Source of the DNA: Corynebacterium diphtheriae
GTDB taxonomy: Bacteria; Actinomycetota; Actinomycetes; Mycobacteriales; Mycobacteriaceae
Direction of reading: 5' to 3'
Assembly (NCBI RefSeq): GCF_001457455.1
Contig: NZ_LN831026.1
Location: forward strand, 1,984,001-2,048,000
Length of the DNA stretch: 64,000 nucleotides
The notes beneath the pieces were generated by a model. The model did not search any database and was not told where the DNA came from. It was given only the letters and a program-made list of their open reading frames with translations. The position numbers were made by a program, and so were the translations under genes. Shown one piece after another: positions 47,101 through 56,898 of this stretch (positions are counted from its first letter, which is position 1; every line of letters starts with the position of its first letter).

Positions 47101-47975
47101 TCCAAGGCCGCAAACTAGCCAAAAACTCGCTGGTGGCGGTGCTCTCGCAGGTGCCTAAAAAGGCTCGTTCTGGTTCTAACTGGTGGGGTTCACCACCAGA
47201 ACGCATGCGACGCGTCACCGTGAACAGTTGCGCTGCCGCCACCAGCACCTTCTACCCCACCGTGGGCAAAAAATTCCTACGCGCCATGGTAGAAGTCCTT
47301 CGCCTAACAGCACCTATCACCAGTGGTTTCCTCTTGGCCGCAGTGCTCGTTTCCGCGCAGTGGCTTCTAGGATTTGGGGTGGTGGCCGCACTATTTGGCA
47401 CCGGCCTAGCCTTGTGCGTGGCAGGAGCACTAGCCATCACGATCACCGCGGCGGTGAAATGGTGTACGGTAGGCCGTCACCGCCCAGGCAACCACCCCCT
47501 GTGGAGCTGGTTCGTCTGGCTCAACGAACTCCAAGACACCTTCGTGGAAGTCGTAGCAGCCCCTTGGTTCTTCCATCACTGCACCGGCAGCGGCCTCATC
47601 AACTCAGGTCTTCGCCTCCTCGGCGTCCGCATCGGCCCCGGCGCGTGGATCGACAGCTACTGGTTCCCCGAAACCGACCTGTGCCACGTCGGTACAGCAG
47701 CCACCGTAGGCCCTGGAACAGTCGTACAAACACACCTGTTCCACGACCGCGTGATGAGCCTCGACCACGTCCACATAGGCGCAGGTGCAACTCTTGCCGC
47801 ACACTCCGTCATGCTGCCGGCCTCCCGCATCGGAGAGGCCACCACCGTAGGGCCAGGCTCACTAGTCATGCGTGGCGACGACGTCCCCGCCCACTCTCAC
47901 TGGCAAGGAAACCCCATCGCCACCGCAAGTAACGATTTAAACCAGTCAATGGCAGTGTGGATGCCGACACATTAG
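44133..47975 (+). CDS. Pls/PosA-type membrane NRPS-like poly-amino acid synthetase
   Basis: The 1280-residue protein starts with an adenylation domain (IIFTSGSTGKPKGVAVSHR, NTYGPTEATVV, YRSGDHVRL, the Lys-containing end TTSGKADKKALP). A carrier domain follows (FFALGGTSLAAAG, residues about 515-530). The remaining 700 residues alternate membrane helices with left-handed beta-helix hexapeptide repeats. This matches the epsilon-poly-lysine synthetase Pls and PosA family, which makes linear isopeptide polymers at the membrane. The pocket motif FDASCEEMW has D and E where basic-substrate binding would suit. The last dozen residues overlap a wrecked pilin gene. Confidence 0.82.
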   Translation: MVVPEQFLRSDKAPRPRTLVDIFRSSVAAFPEAAALDCGDVLTYADLAELVDDRVAQLHAAGVGAGCRVGVRLPSGQPDLYVTILAVLCAGAAYVPVDADDPDERAELVFGEAHVNAVWSVSGLRVTAAQAQPLTAGPRLEDTAWIIFTSGSTGKPKGVAVSHRSAAAFVDAERELFVRDQPIGPDDRVLAGLSVAFDASCEEMWLAWGHGACLVPAPRSLVRTGLDLGPWLISRDISIVSTVPTLAGMWPAEALDNVRLLILGGEACSAELVARVASSRREVWNTYGPTEATVVTCAARLEAGQPVAIGLPLAGWDTAVVGADGQPVAMGDVGELVIGGVGLARYLDPVKDREKFSAELGWERAYRSGDHVRLCEDGLYFVGRIDDQVKIGGRRIELGEVEAHVAALPNVAQYAVVVRETAAGEKVLVAYVSPQDPDVDIDTSALDELPRAMVPRLVVLPEIPTTTSGKADKKALPWPLESAQVTGSDFTPTQQWLAQLWVDVLGVPVGDVDADFFALGGTSLAAAGVVSRIRQKAPTMSVRDLYDHPRLGALAEVVEQLLGAAVAKPRELRPVPLVTRVVQAAIIWLCATIRAASWVAWLLVINNVAAGWGASWARPLPWLFVVLFTVLVATPVGRLPLGAWSARLITARISPGDYPRGGVTHMRLWVAQRLFDAFGAGDIAGATWVNYCARVLGAQVGRGVDLHTLPPVTGLLRLGDHCAVEPEVDLSGVWVDGDVVHVGAIEIAEDVRVGARSTLLPGTVIGAGAHIEAGSTVTGAVVKAGARWSGSPAAKVGRSKHRFPNAHPPRRSRWVPVYGVSSLVLALLPLLAVAAGMVVVWRWQERTHTALWWWVPLGVVAAMGLYALLVLVLVRLLGWRLSPGITAVRSARGWRVWCIERLLDDARTYLFPLYASLITPWWFRLLGAKVGKDVEISTAVMVPSLSEIRDRAFLADDTLIGGYELGGGWMRLGRTIIGKRSFVGNSGIALQGRKLAKNSLVAVLSQVPKKARSGSNWWGSPPERMRRVTVNSCAAATSTFYPTVGKKFLRAMVEVLRLTAPITSGFLLAAVLVSAQWLLGFGVVAALFGTGLALCVAGALAITITAAVKWCTVGRHRPGNHPLWSWFVWLNELQDTFVEVVAAPWFFHHCTGSGLINSGLRLLGVRIGPGAWIDSYWFPETDLCHVGTAATVGPGTVVQTHLFHDRVMSLDHVHIGAGATLAAHSVMLPASRIGEATTVGPGSLVMRGDDVPAHSHWQGNPIATASNDLNQSMAVWMPTH

Positions 47976-48381
47976 CCACCTTGATCAACCACGGCTTACC
48001 CTGCGGGCGCTCCACCGAGAAACTAGGCTGCGTGGCATCCGGATCCTCAGCAGTTTTTACCAGCTCAGACAAAGCCTAGCGCTTGGGGTACACGTGCACG
48101 TCTTTGAGCCAGCCGTTGCCAGCAGGGTTTGTTTGTGGCGCTGCCACCAAGAACGGTTACGAACGCACCACCGCCTCTGCGCCGTTGAGCTCTTGAACGA
48201 CGAGGTAGAGGGCTGGTTTGAGGTTATCGAATTTTGCCACGCCGCCTTCGGTTTTCTTAGTGACGACTTTGGTTACTTTGCCGGTTGGTGTGTCGTTTAC
48301 GTCTACTTCTGGTAACTTGCGGAAATCGATCTTCGTACCATTAGCCGGCTGTCCAGTTGACAGTCCCATCAATGCATGCAC
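47930..48381 (-). pseudogene. LPxTG major pilin (SpaA/SpaH-type) remnant
   Basis: Three frames on the minus strand join to a shrunken pilin. PANGTKIDFRKLPEVDVNDT and GGVAKFDNLKPALYLVVQE lie at 48157-48381, QPFLVAAPQTNPAGNGWLKDVHVYPKR at about 48080-48160, and ASTLPLTG, a sortase signal, near 47950. The signal peptide, the main body and the hydrophobic tail are missing, and stops and a frameshift separate the pieces. It is the ruin of a Spa pilin gene, no longer functional. Its 3' end runs under the last codons of the Pls-like gene. Confidence 0.75.
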
Positions 48382-48728
48382 GGCAATACTCGTACGTTCT
48401 GTGGCTCTTTAGCAAACACTGAGGCAAGTGTGACGTTTGATACAAAAATGTCAAAGTCGTTGCAAGCATCACCAGACGACACCCCCGTGCAGTCACACAA
48501 TCCCTCAATATATTTATTTGACAAATAGTATTTTCACATTATTCTAAATCAACAAGGCATAAATAATAAATTGGATATCAGGAGGATGCATAACCCACAC
48601 TACCGTCTACACACCTGAAGTATTGTCACCATGCAAGAATCAAGCGTGGTTTTAATTATTTCTAACTTAGAGTTAAGTGTGTGTAGTGTGTTTCAGCATC
48701 TAACAATCCACTCATCCTAGGCGGTTTT
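48382..48728. other. AT-rich spacer before surface protein gene
   Basis: About 350 bases with no gene I can support. It is AT-rich (for example 48520-48570) and ends in the ribosome-site region of the surface protein. A transfer junction or old IS scar is possible but no end repeats were found. Confidence 0.5.
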
Positions 48729-49580
48729 ATGAATATACGGACAACAAAAATAGTTGCTCCACTAGTGGCGATGGCGCTGTGCACCCCAAATATTGCCATT
48801 GCTCAAGAAAATTCAAACGAAAAAACCATCAGCAGCAGCATAGACGTTAGAGACGACTTCTTGCTTACCCGAAGCATTTCCGCAATAAATAGGAATAATA
48901 ATTCTAAACCCCAAGATCCTAATACAATCTATGTCAATCCCGGTGATACCATCCATGTACAACTCGATCTGAAAGGAAAAACAGACAGAGCAAATCACGG
49001 TTTTACCGGCTTTAAGGAAAAAGTCTCACCAATACAAGAATTTTCCGCTAAGTCAGGTTCGCTTACAGTTAAAAAAACTGGCTCACCTAAGCCGCAGGTG
49101 AGAACGCTAGACAACCTTCACTATGGCACTTTCGATAAAACCGGCGACCAGACAATTGAATTTACGCCAAATAAAGGATCGCTTTTTGGAGATATAGGCA
49201 ACCACGTCACAATAGATTACTCATATACAGCCGGCAATCAACTAGGTAAGTACCAAACCGAGTTCCAACCTGATCCAGAGTTCGCTCGAGGCTCAAGCAC
49301 GTTCGATGCAACAAAACTAAACCTTACGATTGTTGTTGAAAGTAAAGAACAACCTACACCACCAGGGCAGGGCGAACAACCTGCACCACCAGAACAGGGC
49401 GACGAACCTACGCCACCAGAACAGGGCGGACAAGATACACCACCAGATCAGGACGAACAAGTTATACCACCAAAGTCCAACAGGAGCACCGTTTTTAGCT
49501 GGCTTACCAAGACTTTAGGTGTCTTAGCGTTCTTGGGCGGTACGGTTTGGTTTATAATTAAACATATTTTCCGCCTCTAG
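48729..49580 (+). CDS. Secreted/anchored surface protein with P-E-Q repeats
   Basis: The 283-residue protein has a signal peptide (MNIRTTKIVAPLVAMALCTPNIAIA), then a beta-rich adhesin-like domain at about residues 35-200 with VNPGDTIHVQLDL. A low-complexity stretch of five Pro-Pro-x-Gln-Gly type repeats follows (PTPPGQGEQPAPPEQGDEP and similar). The C-terminal helix TLGVLAFLGGTVWFIIKHIF has a basic end but no LPxTG. It is notably AT-richer than its neighbours, suggesting transfer. No homologue can be named. Confidence 0.72.
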   Translation: MNIRTTKIVAPLVAMALCTPNIAIAQENSNEKTISSSIDVRDDFLLTRSISAINRNNNSKPQDPNTIYVNPGDTIHVQLDLKGKTDRANHGFTGFKEKVSPIQEFSAKSGSLTVKKTGSPKPQVRTLDNLHYGTFDKTGDQTIEFTPNKGSLFGDIGNHVTIDYSYTAGNQLGKYQTEFQPDPEFARGSSTFDATKLNLTIVVESKEQPTPPGQGEQPAPPEQGDEPTPPEQGGQDTPPDQDEQVIPPKSNRSTVFSWLTKTLGVLAFLGGTVWFIIKHIFRL

Positions 49581-49721
49581 TCTATCAATGATGCTCAGAT
49601 CAGCGTTCGCGCCACAGTGCCCCCCTCGATCTGGGCATCACTTTGACTCCAAAGCTAGCGACTAATCTCCAATTAATTTATTTTAATGGACAAAATTAGC
49701 TAAGCTGATCTCCTATCATGA

Positions 49722-50683
49722 ATGCTAGATTGGCTCTACTCCCTATATAGAAAAGTGCTAGCTTATTATGCTTTTAAGTACAATAAGCTAGCACTTCTTT
49801 TGATTCCTAAGCCCGCAGCTCAATCTACTGTTCCATTCTCCCAGCTCGATACTTTTTATTCCCCTATTCCAGACGCTAATAACACTGATGCTGGTATGGT
49901 TCTAAGCGAACAAGAATTACCGATTGGCGTGCTGAACACGCTGGTAAAAGCAAAGCGCATTGCCTATTCTTCAACGCATCCCAATGGACAGCATACTCCT
50001 ACAACAGCGACCATTTTCACCCCGACTTCTCCATGGCGTGTCCTAGGGCCGCGCCCAGCGGCGTTGCTTGCCCCCGGTACCCAAGGTGCTGGTGATCAGT
50101 GCGCACCTTCTAAATTGCTCACACTAGGAGCCGAATATGAGATGCTCCCTACTACGTTATTGTTAAGCCGAGGGGGACAGTAGTTAATACCCACACCTCG
50201 GAAGTAGAAGAAAATGCCCCATTGATTTTATGGGGATATTCACAAGGTGGCGGGGCTGCCGCAGCAGCTGAGATGCATGCTACTTATGCGCCAGATGTAA
50301 ATATTCGCGGAGGTTTTGCCGGTGGAGTTCCCACAGATTTGCTTTCTACCGCCCGCGTTTTAGAAGGTTCACCTTTGTTAGGAGCCTTAGGTTATGCAAT
50401 TGCCGGTATGTACGAGACGCATCCAGAGACCAGGGCTCACGTAGAAGAATTGCTCAATGAGCGCGGTAACCAATGGATAGCAGATAGTAGCAAGCATTGC
50501 ATTTTTGATTCTTTCCTGACTATGCCTATCCCAGATTCGCGAATAAAGAACAACGCCTCGGAAATGTTGCGCCTGATGTCCCTATGTGCAGCAAGCTCGC
50601 GATATGGTTGCTCATGTCCGCCCATTGCTTACTTCCTTCGAGCCCGCCGTGCAGTGGGCAGAATAACTAGCTATTACCGGTAA
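49722..50683 (+). pseudogene. Secretory lipase, broken
   Basis: Two frames form one lipase of the secretory lipase (LIP) family. The first (49722-50183) gives PVPF-like SQLDTFYSPIP, RIAYSSTHPNGQHTPTTATI and ALLAPGTQGAGDQCAPSK, and stops at RGGQ. The second (50222-50683) has the nucleophile motif LWGYSQGGGAAAAAE and FAGGVPTDL, then stops before the Asp/His region. A deletion plus frameshift near 50184-50222 and a missing C-terminus show loss of function. It lacks a clear signal peptide. Confidence 0.78.
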
Positions 50684-50686
50684 GGC

Positions 50687-51583
50687 TTAGTCTCCAATGC
50701 GGTCCCTGCCACGCGTAACAATCAACGGATCAGGTTCGCCAACGGCCTCATGGTCTTTGTTGGCGTACTCAAATTTGCTCAGAATATAGCGCATGGCGTT
50801 AATACGTGCGCGTTTTTTGTCGTTCGAACGGATGGTGATCCACGGTGCTTCGTCGGTGTCGGTATAGCGAAATTGTTCTTCTTTCGCACGGGTATAGTCA
50901 TCCCAACGGTCGAGTGAGGCGAGGTCCATAGGCGATAGTTTCCACTGTCGCACGGGGTCGACTTGTCGGATGGCAAACCTGGTGCGTTGCTCTTTCTGCG
51001 TGACGGAGAACCAGAATTTGGTCAGTGAGATACCGGATCCCAGGATCATGTTCTCGAGCATGGGTACTTCGCGGAGGAATTCGGCGTGTTGGGATTCGGT
51101 GCAGAATCCCATGACGCGTTCCACGCCGGAGCGGTTGTACCAGGAGCGGTCGAAGAATACGATTTCGCCGGCGCATGGGAAGTGTTCGATGTAGCGCTGG
51201 AAGTACCACGAGGTGGATTCGCGTGGCGACGGCTTCTCTAGTGCCACAGTGCGGGCACCGCGAGGGTTCAGGTGTTCGTTGAAGCGCTTGATGGTGCCGC
51301 CTTTGCCGGCCGCGTCGCGACCTTCAAACAGGATGATGTGTCGCTGACCTGTGTCTTTGGTCCAGTTCTGCCACTTGAGCAACTCGATTTGGAGAGCACG
51401 CTTGGTCTTCTCATACTCGTCACGTGTCATCCGCTCTTCGTAGGGATAGCTTTCGCGCCACGTGTCGATGGGTGTTCCATCGGGGGCTAACAGCACTGGG
51501 TCATCTTCATCAGAGTCGTCAACGATGTACCCCTCTGTCGCCGCAAGGTCGATGATAGGAAGCTCGTCTTTGTGGTCAGCCAT
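50687..51583 (-). CDS. ppk2: Polyphosphate kinase 2
   Basis: The 298-residue kinase uses polyphosphate to phosphorylate nucleotides. It carries Walker A GRDAAGKGGTIKRF, the lid region ESTSWYFQRYIEHFP, and EIVFFDRSWYNRSGVERVMGF with Walker B-like Asp. Length fits single-domain PPK2 class I. In C. glutamicum ppk2 is also near porA/porH and groEL, as here. Confidence 0.94.
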   Translation of the reverse strand: MADHKDELPIIDLAATEGYIVDDSDEDDPVLLAPDGTPIDTWRESYPYEERMTRDEYEKTKRALQIELLKWQNWTKDTGQRHIILFEGRDAAGKGGTIKRFNEHLNPRGARTVALEKPSPRESTSWYFQRYIEHFPCAGEIVFFDRSWYNRSGVERVMGFCTESQHAEFLREVPMLENMILGSGISLTKFWFSVTQKEQRTRFAIRQVDPVRQWKLSPMDLASLDRWDDYTRAKEEQFRYTDTDEAPWITIRSNDKKRARINAMRYILSKFEYANKDHEAVGEPDPLIVTRGRDRIGD

Positions 51584-51820
51584 ACTCTTACTTTAGTCCT
51601 TTTATCTTCTGCATCACTACAGATTGGCGCGTCACTTTGGGCATTTTTCGTGTTCGCTGCATGCATTTTTTCGAACATATTAGGCATGCTGTGTCGCTTG
51701 GTGGGGCTGCATAGCTGGTTATTCGTATGTACACTCTGGGCCGTACACCGCAAGGGGCTAGCGTTCGCCTATAGAAGATGAGCTAATATGCTTGAGTCTT
51801 TGTCTATCTTTTTTGACCAA

Positions 51821-51950
51821 CCTTGGCGCAGATTTCTTCCACTTTCGCTCCGGTGAGTGACGACGCCACCGGCTTGATCTGCAGCTAGGTGTTGCGCTCC
51901 TGAGTGACACAATGGCTCCCTACTGTTTTCGGTAGGGAGCCATTCTTTTT
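51821..51950 (+). ncRNA. Candidate structured small RNA with terminator
   Basis: GCAGAT (51828-51833) pairs with ATCTGC (51877-51882), extended outward by CTTGGC/GCTAGG with one bulge. Inside is a second stem, CCGGTG/CACCGG (51850-51855 with 51867-51872). A perfect 13-bp terminator hairpin (51911-51923 with 51932-51944) and a T run follow. No protein gene on this strand needs that terminator. I found no match to a known RNA family, and this is only a fold seen by eye. Confidence 0.35.
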
Positions 51951-52785
51951 AACTTCTCGCTAGAATATCCGCGATTCCGGCATGTCCGGCACTATTCACG
52001 TGCAGCGGCATGTTCCCACCACCTGCGGTGAAGTCGATGATCCCTGCGAACCATCGCTCGTGGTCGGGCGCGCACATGCCGTGGTTTGCGGCGCGGACTT
52101 TCAGATCCACAAACTCGGTTCCGGTGGCATTGGCTAGGTCAACGTTCATCCACTGTGCTGTGTCTTCCCAATAGGAAACCGACCCAAACGGAAGCTTGCG
52201 CCACTCGGCAAAGACTGGGCCGGACGGCAATACGTGGAACAAGCAGGCTCGACCGTTATCCGCGATGGGCAGATAGCCGACGATCTGAATGCGCGCGTTC
52301 GGTGCGGCGGCACGAATACGATCGATTTGGGGGCGCATGGCGTCCACGTATGCACCACGAATATGGCCTTGGTCCCAACCCTTCAGATTGTAGGCATCGT
52401 TAAAGCCTTGGGTGATCAGCACTCGACGGGTACCGGCGTTGAGGGTGCCGTCGGCAAGCGCTTGATCTACCTGGTCGAAAAACTTTGGGCCGTTGGCTAC
52501 CGACGTCGCCCCTGGACATGAGTAATCTGCGATCGCGAGGCCGAGACGCTGCGCGGTTTGGTGCCCATAGTTGGTGGGGCTTTGGATGCAGTTTTTGCCA
52601 GGAATGGACGAGCCATACTGGAGTGTGCGCGCAATGCGATTACCGATGTAGGCGAACGTGGGGGAATCCGCAGCGATGGAGTCGCCAAAATTAACCAGAT
52701 TGCCTTCTGCAGCCGATGCGGCTGGGGCGGAGATAATGCTTACTGCAGCAATAACACCGGCGAATACGCCGGACAGCTTTTTCAT
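51949..52785 (-). CDS. Secreted SGNH/GDSL-family esterase
   Basis: The 278-residue protein has a signal peptide (KKLSGVFAGVIAAVSIISAPAASAAEG). The SGNH fold follows: VNFGDSIAADSP with nucleophile Ser, LITQGFNDAYN for the block III Asn, and APDHERWFAG near the end with the Asp-x-x-His pair in the family position. It would act on lipid or polysaccharide esters outside the cell. It is followed on the other strand by the terminator of the RNA candidate. Confidence 0.85.
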   Translation of the reverse strand: MKKLSGVFAGVIAAVSIISAPAASAAEGNLVNFGDSIAADSPTFAYIGNRIARTLQYGSSIPGKNCIQSPTNYGHQTAQRLGLAIADYSCPGATSVANGPKFFDQVDQALADGTLNAGTRRVLITQGFNDAYNLKGWDQGHIRGAYVDAMRPQIDRIRAAAPNARIQIVGYLPIADNGRACLFHVLPSGPVFAEWRKLPFGSVSYWEDTAQWMNVDLANATGTEFVDLKVRAANHGMCAPDHERWFAGIIDFTAGGGNMPLHVNSAGHAGIADILARS

Positions 52786-52842
52786 GAGAGAAACTCTATT
52801 CGAGGCAAGGTAGAGTTAAAAAGACTTATTTAAGATACACCA

Positions 52843-52868
52843 AAGGGCTCAGCCGGAGCTGAGCCCTT
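52843..52868 (-). terminator. Hairpin terminator after porA-like gene
   Basis: Perfect 11-base arms AAGGGCTCAGC and GCTGAGCCCTT enclose four bases, 25 bases after the porA-like stop. It separates the porin genes from the SGNH esterase gene. Confidence 0.75.
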
Positions 52869-52892
52869 GAGCGTTAAGAAATCACAAAGTGA

Positions 52893-53024
52893 TTACTTCC
52901 ATATGCCCGCCAGGGTCTTCAGGCCCTTAGCAAGCTCGAGAATGCCGTTTTCATTGAAGACAGCATAGATGCTCTTAAAGAAGGCTTGAATGACAGTGAA
53001 TGCGATTTCAAAGGAAGAAGACAT
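52893..53024 (-). CDS. PorA-like small cell-wall channel peptide
   Basis: This 43-residue peptide (MSSSFEIAFTVIQAFFKSIY start, LAKGLKTLAGIWK end) is an amphipathic helix without a signal peptide, as are PorA/PorH channel proteins of the corynebacterial outer membrane. It follows the porH-like gene and groEL, the same gene order as C. glutamicum groEL-porH-porA. PorA and PorH together form channels and are mycoloylated in relatives. Sequence identity is too low to decide by eye. The start is the only ATG in frame, with AAGGATT upstream. Confidence 0.72.
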   Translation of the reverse strand: MSSSFEIAFTVIQAFFKSIYAVFNENGILELAKGLKTLAGIWK

Positions 53025-53056
53025 ATTTTTAATCCTTAACTAGTAGTTAACCTAGA

Positions 53057-53230
53057 TTACTTGACATGAATAAGAGGGGAAGAGGTTACTACATCCGAAG
53101 AAGCTTGAACGATGAGCTTCAGGCTCTTGTAGATGTCTCCAAGATCGAATTTAGCAAGACCGCTGATTACCTTAGCCCAGCCATCCCAAGTGTCAATGAA
53201 GTTAGAAAGGTGAGTGGTGATAGAACCCAT
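53057..53230 (-). CDS. PorH-like small cell-wall channel peptide
   Basis: This 57-residue peptide (MGSITTHLSNFIDTWDGWAK start, VVTSSPLIHVK end) has an acidic-amphipathic pattern and no signal peptide. It lies between groEL and the porA-like gene, matching the corynebacterial porH position and its 57-residue length in C. glutamicum. GGAGAACACT lies just before the ATG. It probably forms a hetero-oligomeric cell-wall channel with the next gene product. Confidence 0.72.
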   Translation of the reverse strand: MGSITTHLSNFIDTWDGWAKVISGLAKFDLGDIYKSLKLIVQASSDVVTSSPLIHVK

Positions 53231-53790
53231 AGTGTTCTCCTATAAAGAGAGTCTGGTAGCTAACCAGAACCGGTTTTGGAAATTTCACAGACCCCCTCGC
53301 GCGAGGAAGTCCTGCCGACTCCCTCGCGGAAGCCCTGCGAACTATTAAAGCACACGCCGCATAGCTTTTAAACCGTTCTTACAAAGTTTTTATTAGAAAT
53401 TTGCGATCGAAGGGTGCTACCCCAAACCGCTGTAACTACATCACTTTTACCCCCCGTTAGTTTGTGTAGCTTTCCCCACACATGTCTAGCTGGCACTTTA
53501 TAAAACTGATTATTTGCCCCAAATATTATTTTTCCCCCTGTGTAACGCACCGATAACAGCAGCCGATGTTTGCGAAAAAATTGCGTAGATCACATTTATC
53601 AGATCTTCTAACTCACCCTATTGCGGGGGTAAAATAGCTTTTCCGCTATGCATAGAAACCCCGTTTTGCAGGTTTTAACACTGGCTAAGGATGACGTAAG
53701 GCGACATCCTCATGGCCCTTTTGCCTATCCCATACTCATAAAACAGGCCCAGTACGGCCGATATAGGTTATCCCCCGCAGATAAGCACAA
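53231..53790 (-). promoter_or_regulatory. Long leader/promoter region of porin genes
   Basis: About 560 bases between groEL and porH hold no supported gene. A 12-base palindrome CCTCGCGCGAGG (53295-53306), with a further CCTCGCGGAAG copy 26 bases on, lies in the likely 5' leader of porH. The AT-rich parts (53340-53580) should contain the porH promoter. Confidence 0.4.
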
Positions 53791-53823
53791 AAAGGAGTGG
53801 CACGCATTGCGTGCCACTCCTTT
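53791..53823 (-). terminator. Terminator after groEL
   Basis: Sixteen-base complementary arms (53791-53806 with 53808-53823; AAAGGAGTGGCACGCA and its reverse complement) stand 22 bases after the groEL stop. A-rich sequence on its left gives a T run on the minus strand. It stops groEL transcription before the porin genes. Confidence 0.85.
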
Positions 53824-53844
53824 ATATATAGAGGTATGGGTTGT

Positions 53845-55500
<1,656 letters not shown>

Positions 55501-55644
55501 TTATATATATAGAGGCGTAAAACTCTTGAGAACTTTCGCAGGACGACACTCACGCCTTAAACAACCCAGCAGGCGCCCGCGACGGCACGGTGGCGAGTGT
55601 AATCCAACCTCACCCACTGATCTGTCTCTCATGTGTTCATTTGT

Positions 55645-55671
55645 TTAGCACTCGGTTAGATCGAGTGCTAA
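55645..55671 (-). promoter_or_regulatory. CIRCE element, HrcA operator of groEL
   Basis: TTAGCACTC, nine bases, then GAGTGCTAA: an exact CIRCE inverted repeat, about 160 bases upstream of the groEL start. The heat-shock repressor HrcA is expected to bind here. Confidence 0.95.
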
Positions 55672-55839
55672 GTCCGTTTTAGCAGTCTACGGGTACGAGT
55701 GCAAGATTTATCGCTGTCAGCGTAAGAAACATATATATAAGGAATAGAAAAACTTACGTAGCAGAATTTTACATAGCGCGCGCATGTTTATAAGAAAAAT
55801 GCCTAACTTCATAAGGGTTCAGTTATATAAACGCGAGCG

Positions 55840-56335
55840 TGTCAAGGAAGATCACGGGGTAGAACTCGTCTAACTGACGGTTTTTACCACACCAGTACTT
55901 CATCAAGCACTGCATCTGTCACTACAGAGATGTCCACCCGCATGGCAGTGGCCATATATATGGTGTTAAATATCGCGGATGGTCATCCCACCGGCATACA
56001 AACTCACGATCATGTCATCGACATCCGTTAAACACTTCGAGCCTTTCGGGACCATGGTGGGAATATACGTCCCAGCTCTATCCTGGGGGACGCCTGCGGT
56101 AACCGGGCCGTCGTTGGAATCAACAGTCTTTAGGTAGGTGCCGTTGCGATAATTGTCGATCCCAGCAGCCGCTTTAGCTTCCCGATCACCGGATTGATAG
56201 CCGAGCTGAGCATCCGTCGTCGATGTACCTAGTTCGTCAATCAGCTTCGCGATTTCAGTGTTAGCAAGCAGCTTTTCCTCAGGTCGCGTCAATCTTGGCC
56301 TTATCAGCTGAGTCTCGTCTTGCCACAGTAGTCAT
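55840..56335 (-). pseudogene. IS256-family transposase, N-terminal remnant
   Basis: Minus-strand frames encode EIAKLIDELGTSTTDA, NYRNGTYLKTVDSND, QDRAGTYIPTMVPKGSKCLT and DVDDMIVSLYAGGMTIRDI, the N-terminal half of an IS256 transposase related to the intact copy at 61393. Small deletions interrupt it and the C-terminal half is absent, though further degraded similarity reaches to about 55840. It is not functional. Confidence 0.82.
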
Positions 56336-56380
56336 TCTGGCTTATCTCCTTATGCGGAATAAAATCCCACTCACAAACCA

Positions 56381-56524
56381 TCAGACACCCTCCACCAAAG
56401 AGACCAACGACAAGTCATTGTGGGCGGTACCGAAGTGTTTGAGGACTTCGATCCTGCCAGCCTTATAACGCACGACCTGAACACTTACACCTGAGGCGGT
56501 CCGCACGTATTTGATGTAGGCCAC
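56381..56524 (-). pseudogene. IS1634-like transposase, N-terminal fragment
   Basis: A 47-codon open stretch (VAYIKYVRTASGVSVQVVRY, then KAGRIEVLKHFGTAHNDLSL) matches the start of IS1634-group transposases, then stops at TGA. The remainder is lost. It overlaps no other gene. Confidence 0.65.
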
Positions 56525-56898
56525 AGAAAAAATCTACCACGGTCTTAGTTCGCGAAAACACCCCTTCCAACACAACACAACCCCAGACCACAGCGTTAGG
56601 GCTCAGAAAACACCGGATTTGTTGTGAAAGTCGGGTGCTCACGCCGAGCCCAGCCATCCTGGCTGCGGCTCGGTCTTTTTATGTCCCGAGTTGCTTGAAA
56701 CCCCCGGCATAAAGCCACCTACGGGCGAAAAGTCATGGTCCGCGAGCGAGATGTTTGCTCCTGGGGGTACCAGATATAAAAATTGCGTTATCTTTCACCG
56801 TTTCGCGTTTTGACAGCGGCCGGCAACTATCGATAAAATTTGGACAACACTGTTGTCTCGCGACAGCCTCATCCTTTTACTCTTCCATGGAGATTCCT

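Noticed and set aside
51572..51781. 69-residue hydrophobic plus-strand frame beside ppk2
   Set aside because: GTG start inside the ppk2 5' end, no ribosome site and no family; a real small membrane protein cannot be excluded but is not supported.
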